64,000 nt of DNA from Dugong dugon (Eukaryota > Chordata > Mammalia > Sirenia > Dugongidae): NCBI GenBank assembly GCA_030035585.1, contig CM057476.1, positions 1,389,001 to 1,453,000 of the forward strand, in the 5' to 3' direction. Positions 56,715 through 64,000 of the stretch are shown here, piece by piece. A program made the translations under genes and the position numbers. Below the pieces are notes generated by a model. It did no database searches. It was not told the origin of the DNA and saw only the letters and a program-made list of their open reading frames with translations. Position 1 is the stretch's first letter; every line of letters starts with the position of its first letter.

Positions 56715-56890
56715 ATGGAGTTGCTGGGTGGTGCAAATAGTTAACCCAGTCATTTGCCAACTAAAAGGTTGGAGGTATGACTCTGCTCAGGGATGCGAAA
56801 GAAGAAAAGCCTAGCAATCTACTTCTGAAAAAGCAACCATTGAAAACCCTATGGAGCACAGTTCTAAAGTCAATTCCATGGCAACTGGTT
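56715..56890 (+). mobile_element. AfroSINE, 'gctgggtggtgcaaat' variant
   Basis: The head is tggagttgctgggtggtgca, the middle 'gggatgcgaaagaagaaaag', the end 'ctatggagcacagttctaaa', 'ccatggcaactgg'. The tail has a short deletion. Confidence 0.9.
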
Positions 56891-56935
56891 ATCATCAAAT
56901 ACACAATCACTTCTCAAATTTCTTTGTGTAGCAAT

Positions 56936-57185
56936 TTTTTTTAAATTGTACTTTAGATGAAGGTTTACTGAGCAAACTAGCTTCTCATTAAACAATTAGT
57001 ACAGATACTGTCTTGTGACACTGGTTACCAAACCCATACATCAACACTCTCCCCTTCTCGACCTTGGGTTCCCTATTACCAGCTTTCCTGTCCCCTCCCG
57101 CCTTCTAGTCCTTGCCCCTGGGCTGGTGTGCCCCTTTAGTCTCATTTTGTTTTATGGGCCTGTCTCATCTTTAGCAAATGTTTTC
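56936..57185 (-). mobile_element. L1 3' UTR end, reverse
   Basis: Plus strand: t-run, 'acaattagtacagatactg', 'tcaacactctccccttctcg', 'cccttttagtctcattttg'-like (ccctttagtctcattttgtt). Reverse of the 3' UTR of the L1s at 2969-4294 and 63345-64000. Confidence 0.88.
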
Positions 57186-57480
57186 TTCACAGTTTCTTAA
57201 AATCAGGATAAAAACAAGGTCCACATTAGCTTTCTATTCATATGGCTCTTAAATCTCTTTTAAGCTATAACTTTTCCCTTTATTCTTCTTCATCTCCTTT
57301 TCTTTTTCAGAATAAAGTCATTTGTTCTGTTGAGTTTCCCATATTCTTATGTTGCTGACTTCATCTGTATACTTGAACGTATTTCTCTGACTTTGTGTTT
57401 CTATAAACTGGTAGCTAGTTTTAAAAGCATGATTGTGATCAGATTCAATGTTTTGGTAATAATATTTTACGGTTTAAATT
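57186..57480 (-). mobile_element. Possible old L1 3' sequence
   Basis: 'acaaggtccacattagcttt', 'ggctcttaaatctcttttaa', 'tttgttctgttgagtttccc', 'aaactggtagctagttttaa' are words I associate with old L1 3' ends in antisense. Family uncertain. Confidence 0.45.
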
Positions 57481-57922
57481 TTTGGAAGACAGTGCTGGCA
57501 GTGGTACTATAATTTGTTTACTCTTCCTGTTAAAAAAAAAGACAGAGAAACTAGTTTAGCAAAAATAAAAAACCATCACCAGGAAAAAAAAAAATCACCA
57601 CCACATCTCAAAAAAAGAGGAAGAAAAGAAAAACTATAAGTAGGTGGGACAAACCACTGATAGCTACACAATCCTGTGGTACCTCCTCTTTGTAACAAAA
57701 GCAGAAAGAAGGCGGCATCTATAGGATCTGAAAGCAGAACCCTAAAATAGTAACACACTGTTGTTGTCAGGTGTCATCGAGTCAGTTGTGACTCACAGCG
57801 ACCCCATGAACAACAGAAAGAACCACTGCCAGGTCCTCTGCCATCCTCACAAGCCTTGCTATGCTTGAGCCCACTGTTGCAGCCACTGTGTCAATCCATT
57901 TCCTTGAAGGTCTTCCTCTTTT

Positions 57923-58219
57923 TCACCGACCATCTACTTTACCAAGCGTGAGGTCCTTCTCCAGGGACTGGTCCCTCCTGATACCATGTCCAAATACGTT
58001 AAGACAAAGACTCGCCATTTTTGCTTCTAAGAAGCATTCTGGTTGAATTTCTTCCAAGACAGATTTGTTCTTTCTTCTGGCAGTCCATGGTACATTTAAT
58101 ATTCTTTGCCAACACCATAATTCAAAGGCATCAATTCTTCTTTGGTCTTCCTTATTCATTATCCAGCTTGCACACGCATACAAGGTGACTAAAAATACCA
58201 TGGCTTGGGTCAGGCGCAC
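57923..58219 (-). pseudogene. RTE C-terminal domain remnant
   Basis: An open 98-codon stretch with RRIDAFELWCWQRILNVPW and RRDQSLEKDLTLGKVDGR, the conserved region downstream of the RTE reverse transcriptase. It is out of frame with the reverse transcriptase block at 58448-59020; the Met at its start is internal. Confidence 0.88.
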
Positions 58220-58447
58220 CTTAATCCTCAGTTACATCTTTTGCTTTTTAACACATGGAAGAGGTCTTTTGCCACAGATTTGACCAATGTGTCATTTGAT
58301 TTCTTGACTGCTTCCATGGGTGTTGATTGTGGATCCAAGTAAAATAAAATCCTTGATAACCTCAATATTTTCTCCATTTATCATGATGTTGCTTATTGGT
58401 CCAGTTGTGAGGATTTCTGTTTTCTTTATGTTGAGGTGCAATCCATA

Positions 58448-59020
58448 TTAAAGGCTGTAGTCTTTGATCTTCATCACTAAGTGCTTCAAGTCCTCTTTGC
58501 TTTCAGTAAGCAAGGCTGTGTCATCTGCATAATGCAGGTTGTTAATGAGTCGTCCTCCAATCCTGACACCACGTTCTTCTTCATATAGTCCAGCTTCTGG
58601 GATTATCTTCTCAGCGTACAGATTGAATAAGTATGATGAAAGGATACAACCCTGACACACATCTTTCCTGATTTTGAACCATGCAGTATCCCCTTGTTGT
58701 GTTCCAACAACTGCCTGTTGGTTTATGTACAGGTTCCACGTGAGCCCAATCAAGTGTTCTGGAATTCCCATTCTTTGCAATATTATTAATAATTTGTTAT
58801 GATCCATGCAGTCGAATGCCTTTGCATAGTCAATAAAACACTGGTAAACATCTTCCTGGTATTCTCTGCTTTTAGCCAAGATCCATCTGACGTAAGCAAT
58901 GACATCCTTCATTCCACATCCTCTTCTGAATCCAGCTTGAATTTCTGGCAGTTCCCTGTCAAAGTACTGTTGAAACCACTTTTGAATGATCTTCAGCAAA
59001 ATTTTACTTGCATGTGACAT
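58448..59020 (-). pseudogene. RTE reverse transcriptase domain (open remnant)
   Basis: A 190-codon open stretch with QAGFRRGCGMKD at residues 28-39, FIDYAKAFDCMDH at 62-74 (first catalytic Asp), CQGCILSSYLFNLY at 122-135, and HYADDTALL at 163-171 (catalytic Asp pair). Function by family: RNA-dependent DNA polymerase for target-primed reverse transcription. The leading Met is internal; a stop or frameshift near 59025 separates it from upstream coding. Confidence 0.92.
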
Positions 59021-59276
59021 TAATGATATTGTTCAATAAGTTCCACATTCTGTTGGCTCACCTTTCTTTGGAATAGGCACAAATATGGATCTCTTCCAGT
59101 CAGTTGGCAGCTGGCTGTCTTCCAAATTTCTTGGCAAGTGATTGCTTCCAGGGTTGCATCCATTTGTTAAAACATCTCAATTGGTATTCTGTCAATTCCT
59201 GGAGCCTTGTTTTTCGCCAATGCCTTCAGTGCAGCTTGAACTTCTTCCTTCAATACCATCCGTTCTTGATCATATG

Positions 59277-60390
59277 CTACCTCCTGAAATGGATGAACAT
59301 CAACAAATTCTTTTTGGAACAGTGACTCTCTGTATTCCTTCCATCTTCTTTGATGCTTCCTTTGTCGTTCAATATTTTGCCCATAGGATCCTTCAATGTT
59401 GCAACTTGAGGCTTGAATTTTTTCTTCAGTTCTTTCAACTTAAGAAATGCTGAGCGTATTCTTTCCTTTTGGTTTTCTAACTCCAGGTCTTTGCACATTT
59501 TATTATACTTTACTTTGTCTTCTCAAGCTGTCCTTTGAAATCTTCTGTTCAGCTCCTTTACTTCATCATTTCTTCCACTTGCTTTAGCTACTCTACCTTC
59601 AAGAGCAAGTTTCAGTCTCTTCTGACATCCATTTTGGTCTTTTCTTTCTTTCCTGTCTCTTTAATGACCTTTTGCTTTATGTATGATGTCATTCCACAAC
59701 TCTTCTCGTCTCCGGTCATTAGTGTTCAGTGCGTCAAATGTGTTCTTGAGATGGTCTCCAAATTCAGGTGGAATATACTCCAAGTTTTATTTTGGTTCTC
59801 GAGGACTTGTTTTAATTTTCTTCAGCTTCAACTTAAATTTGCATACGAGCAATTGATGGTCTGTTGTGCAGTTTGGCATGGCTTTGTTCTGACTGATGAT
59901 ATTGAGCTTTTTCATCGTTTCTTTCCACAGATGTAGATGATTGGATTCCTGTGTTTTCCATCTAGTGAAGTCCATGTGTACAGTCACTGTTTATGTTGTT
60001 GAAAAAAGGATTTCCAATGAATAAGTCATTGGTCTTGCAAAAATCTAACATGCGATCTCCTGTGTCGTTTCTATCACCGAGGCCATAATTTTCCAACTAC
60101 AGATCCTTCTTCGATTTCAACTTTCACATTCCAATCACCAGTAATTATCAATGCATCGATTCTATGTTTGATCAATTTCAGACTGCAGAAGTTTGTTAAA
60201 AAAAAAAAAAAAAAACTTCAATTTCCTCATCTTTGGCATTAGTGTCTGGTGTGAGATGTTGAATAACAGTTGTATTAACTGGTCTTCCTTGTAGGTGTAC
60301 AGATATTATCCTATCATTGACAATGTTGTACTTCAGGATAGATCTTGAAATGTTCTTTTTGATGATGAATGGGATGCCATTCTGCTTCAA
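59277..60390 (-). pseudogene. RTE endonuclease and linker remnants
   Basis: Separate open pieces in different frames. 60196-60390: NGIPFIIKKNI, VNDRIISVHLQGRPVNTTVIQ, a central strand of the apurinic-type endonuclease. 59787-59987: TDHQLLVCKFKLKLKKIK, the C-terminal DH catalytic word. 59277-59498: the Lys-rich linker before the reverse transcriptase. At least three frame breaks. Confidence 0.82.
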
Positions 60391-60932
60391 TTTGCGCTCC
60401 CAGCAGAGTAGATTATATGGTTGTCTGATTCAAAACAGCCAATACTAGTCTATTTCAGCTCACTAATGCCTAGGATATCAATCTTTATGCATTGTTTCAT
60501 TTTTGACAACCTCCAATTCCACATTCTGATTATTAATGATGTTTGCAGCTGTTTTTCTCATTTAGCGTCATGCCACATCAGCAAATGAATGTCCTGAAAG
60601 CTTTACTCCATCCACGTCATTAAGGTTGACCCTACTTTGAGGAGGCAGCTCCTCTCCAGTTGTATATTAAGTGCCTTCCAACCTGAGGGACTCATCTTCT
60701 GGCACTGTCTTAGACAATGTTCTGCTGCTACTCATAAGGTTTTCACTGGCCAATTTTTTTTAGAAGTAGATCGCCAGGTCCTTCTTCCTAGTCTTTGGAA
60801 GCTCCGCTGAAACCTGTCCACCATGGGTGACCCTGCTAGTATTTGAAATTCTAGGGGCACAGCTTCCAGCATCATAGCAACATGCAAGCCCCCAGAGTGC
60901 AACAGACTGACAGATGAGTGGTGGAGTCAACA

Positions 60933-62062
60933 GGCTACTCACTGGGAAACAAAACGCAGGCAAAACGAATGTACAACAGCAAAACACCAATAATACGGAT
61001 GAATCTCAGCAATATACATGAAGTGAAAAAACTAATACATTTTTAGGAACTCATAATGAGAAATCTGTGAGAAAAAAGAAAAAGAACAATGAATACAGGA
61101 TTTAGGATTGGGATTACCTAAAGCAGCGGTATGTGATGAAGAAGTTTGTATAAGTAGACAGAGGTTATCATTAAGGTCCCAGTTTTCATGTCCAGTGGTG
61201 TTTTCATGGGTGCTTGTTACATTATTAAATATTACTGGATTATAACGAATTGGGTTATAATGAATTCAATTAGGGTCTCAAAAGGGTAGTTTGACAATAC
61301 CTTTTAAAACACAATGATTTTCATAAACTCTGACCAAATAATCCCACTCCTACTTCTAAAATTTTTTTTTCAAACTGTACAAAAATGTTTATTGCATTTA
61401 TGTAAATAAAACAAGTGAATGGTTAAATTGATGATACTGGTTATTTGTAAATAACAATCTTTTTTAAGATGATGTGTGACAGTTAAGTGACTGCCCCGAA
61501 CTATTTCCACCTTCTCCCTTCTTCCATGCTAACGGAACCCCAAAATCATTAGGGGTAGCAATGTGCCCAGCCCCAAGAAATGAATTATGGAGGGTCTACA
61601 GTTATGGAAAATCCTCAGCTCGGGTGAGAGTGTGATTGCACTCTGTTTGGTTGCACCAACCCCAGGCTTTGAGTCAGAAGTTAATAGTTAGTCGTATCAG
61701 GATATGCAACCCATTCTGGCCAGGGTGGGGACATTGCTTCTGGGATCCAGAGGTACTAGTGGTAGACGGTCTAGAAGTGATGATTAAGTTGGAAATGAGA
61801 TTTTTATCAATTTATGAATAGTTCTGCAGTATGACAAATTGTACCTTCTTACACAATCCCGTAACTACAGGGACTCAAATAATGAAAAATCAAGTAACAA
61901 GAATCCCTATATTTCTTACTCATCCTCCTCCAATCTGTTCTGGTGGGACTAAAAATAAAAAAAGCCAAAAGTTGTCTTAGAAGGGACTGGTAATTTTAGC
62001 TCCACCACTTACTCAGTAACTGGCAACTATTAATAGTTTATTAAGAGTCATTAATAGTTTAT
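60933..62062. other. Mostly single-copy, possibly with old L1 at 60.95-61.4 kb
   Basis: 'aatacggatgaatctcagca', 'atacatgaagtgaaaaaact' look like old L1 ORF2/3' UTR but are too decayed to place. No gene recognised. Confidence 0.35.
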
Positions 62063-62685
62063 TAACAGAATCATTGCTATGTGTGAGCCCATTGTTGTAG
62101 CCACTGTGTCAATCCATCTCTTTGAGGGTCTTCCTCTCTTTTGCCGACCCTCTGCTTTACCAAGCACGATGTCCTTCTCCAGGGACTGGTCTCTCCTGAT
62201 AACATGACCAAAGTATGTGAGATGAACTCTCGCCATCCTCCCTTCTAAGGAGCATTGTGGCTGTACATCTTCCAAGACAGATTTTTTCATTCTTCTGGCA
62301 GTCCATGGTATATTCGATACTCTTTGCCAACATCAATTCTTCTTCAGTCTTCCTTATTCATTATCCAGATTTTGCATGCATATGAGGTGAGATTGCTTGG
62401 GTCAGGTGCACCATAGTCCTCAAAGTGACATCTTCACTTTTCAACACTTAAAAGAGGTCTTTTTCAGCAGACTTGCCCAATGCAACGTGTCGTTTGACTT
62501 CTCGACTGCTGCTTGACTGCGCTGATTGTTGATCCAAGTAGAATGAAATCCCTGACAATTTCAATTTCTTCGCCATTTATCGTGGTGTTGTTTATGGGCC
62601 CGGTTGTGAAGATTTTCATTTCGTTCACATTCACGTGTCATTCATACCGAGGGCTGCAGTCTTTTATCTTCATCTCTGCGTGGTG
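62063..62685 (-). mobile_element. RTE LINE fragment, both ends missing
   Basis: The plus strand runs from 'tcattgctatgtgtgagccc' to 'gcagtcttttatcttcatct'. A minus frame at 62051-62290 keeps HLTYFGHVIRRDQSLEKDIV and RGRPSKRWIDTVATTMGS. The 3'-most ~110 bp of the RTE are absent. Confidence 0.9.
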
Positions 62686-63344
62686 GAAAAATGTGGTGAC
62701 AGAGTATTTTTAACTTAGAAATCCCTAAAACTTTTAATTAGAAAGTATTTGACTTCTTTCACTTTGGGGGAGGGTAGGAAAGTGAAACATGACGGGGTTA
62801 AAAAAAGCCAAAACCCAGTGTTACAAAAATGGCCCCTAAATTCACCTTTCCAGGCAGGCTCTAGTGCCTGACCTACCCAAAGGTGCTCTTCTTACAATCT
62901 GGTTTCACAACTTTCACACCTAGAGGATCACTCCACTCTCAAGCTACACAGCCATCTTGCTTAGTCAACAGATTTGTCACTGTAAACTAACTGTTGCTAT
63001 GTGAGTAGTTTGAACAAGCAATACAGCTCAAATCTAGCCCAGACTGCCTGGGCCAGCTCCTTAATCTGTGAGCACTAACCACACCTCACCTAAGAAGCAA
63101 ATTCGTGAGGATTAGCAGGCACGGGGCATTCATAGTAGGTATTCAATTGACATGAGCTTTAGCTGTTTGTTGAGGTGCCATCATACCATGGGGTCATCCT
63201 CCCTTTTTGGGAATATTGCAGGGTGGAGAATGGACTTGAGTAGGCAAGGCTAGATCATCACTGCTCTCTAAGCACCTCTCCTGACCTCCCCACAATCCCT
63301 GTGCCTCAGTGCTTCCAAAACCACCTTTAAAATGCTACTCTATC
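62686..63344. other. Single-copy stretch, nothing recognised
   Basis: No repeat or frame that I can support. Confidence 0.35.
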
Positions 63345-64000
63345 TCAGGAGACATCTAGCTCAATTGGCATAACATAGTTTATAAAGAAAATGTTCTACA
63401 TCCTACTTTGGTGAGTAGCATCTGGTATCTTAAAAGCTTGTGAGTGGCCGTCTAAGATACTCCACTGGTCCCATCCCATCTGGAGCAAGGGAGAATGAAG
63501 AAAACCAAAGACACAAGAGAAAGATTAGTCCCAAGGACTAACTGACCACAACTACCACAGCCTCCACCAGACCGAGTCTAGCACAACTAGACGGTGACCG
63601 GCTACCACCACCGACTGCTCTGACAGGGATCACAACAGAGGGTCCCAGACAGAGCTGGAGATAAATGTAGAAAACATTCTAATTCACAAAAAAAGACCAG
63701 ACTTAATGGTCTGACAAGAGAGTGAAGAAACCCCGAGAGTATGGCCCCCGGACACCCTTTTAACTCAGTAATGAAGTCACTCCTGAGGTTCAACCTTCAG
63801 CCAAACATTAAACAAGCCTGTAAAACAAAACAAGACTAAATGGGCACCCCAGCCCAGGGGAAAGACGAGAAGGCAGGAGGGGACAAGAAAGCTGGTAATG
63901 GGGATTCCAAAGTCGAGAAGACGAGAGTATTGACATGTCACGGGGTTGTCAACTAACGTCACAAAACAATCTGTGTGTTGTTTAATGAGAAGTAATTTGC
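63345..64000 (+). mobile_element. L1 3' UTR fragment, running off the window
   Basis: 'gacatctagctcaattggca' to 'ctgtgtgttgtttaatgaga', collinear with 3600-4255. The poly-A end lies beyond base 64000. Same 'agactaaatgggcac' 3' UTR type as the copy at 2969. Confidence 0.92.

Larger units (their letters stand above)
57760..60932 (-). mobile_element. Near-complete RTE-type LINE (defective)
   Basis: About 3.17 kb, the usual RTE/BovB size. The 3' end lies at the left (gttgttgtcaggtgtcatcg) and the 5'-proximal part at the right (ends 'gacagatgagtggtgg', about 60926). The coding order on the minus strand is endonuclease, linker, reverse transcriptase, C-terminal domain. A 19-bp a-run (60198-60216) interrupts the endonuclease. 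Related fragments lie at 2478, 25193, 31881, 46309, 47540, 50934 and 62063. Confidence 0.92.

Noticed and set aside
58448..59020. An active reverse transcriptase gene
   Set aside because: The motifs are intact in this stretch, but frames break on both sides and the endonuclease is disrupted; it is a dead RTE copy.

Overview
This is vertebrate (mammalian) nuclear DNA, not microbial sequence. It carries no protein-coding host gene that I can support. The organism is very probably an afrotherian, most likely an elephant or close relative. About twenty copies of a tRNA-derived SINE are present, with the head ggagccctggtggcgcagtgg and a tail ending in caacaacaa; this is the AfroSINE type. Several copies lack the same ~45 bp internal block, which is known as the mark of the hyrax/sirenian/proboscidean (HSP) subfamily. 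RTE-type LINEs whose 3' ends match the SINE tails are also present, as is a young L1 lineage. Species assignment is inference from repeat content.

Layout. 1-2.5 kb is GC-rich single-copy DNA. 2.5-10 kb is a dense patch of AfroSINEs, truncated L1 3' ends and nested SINEs. 10-15 kb holds older repeats (L2, L1M, MIR), with an ERVL/MaLR-type solo LTR inside an L2. 16.0-16.9 kb is a 49-bp minisatellite of about 19 units that grew out of the tail of an AfroSINE. 19.6-20.6 kb is a CAC/CAT trinucleotide repeat split by a second solo LTR, followed by a MIR interrupted by a small element with inverted ends. 21-30 kb is mostly single-copy with a hybrid CA-rich minisatellite (26.0-26.6 kb) and a tRNA-Gly-headed SINE built from RTE pieces (27.9-28.2 kb). 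30-36 kb has L1 ends inserted inside AfroSINEs, a third solo LTR, a truncated RTE, an unrecognised palindromic repeat (33.15-33.31 kb) and two CTCF-like motifs.

36.68-44.25 kb is a full-length L1 on the minus strand, 7.57 kb, with 5' UTR, ORF1, ORF2 and 3' UTR. It sits in an older L1 with an 11-bp target duplication, and both ORFs are broken. 44-57 kb holds old L1, AfroSINEs, RTE 3' ends and microsatellites. 57.76-60.93 kb is a nearly complete RTE on the minus strand with recognisable endonuclease and reverse transcriptase remnants. 60.9-64 kb is single-copy DNA, another RTE fragment and an L1 3' end that runs off the window.

How the parts relate: the RTE LINE, the short AfroSINE and the longer tRNA-Gly-headed SINE share 3' sequence, as expected if RTE machinery mobilised the SINEs. 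The Gly SINE also carries a second RTE block from near the LINE's 5' end. L1 ends, SINEs and LTRs are repeatedly nested, and target duplications visible at many junctions give an insertion order. Boundaries of old repeats are approximate because no consensus library was available.
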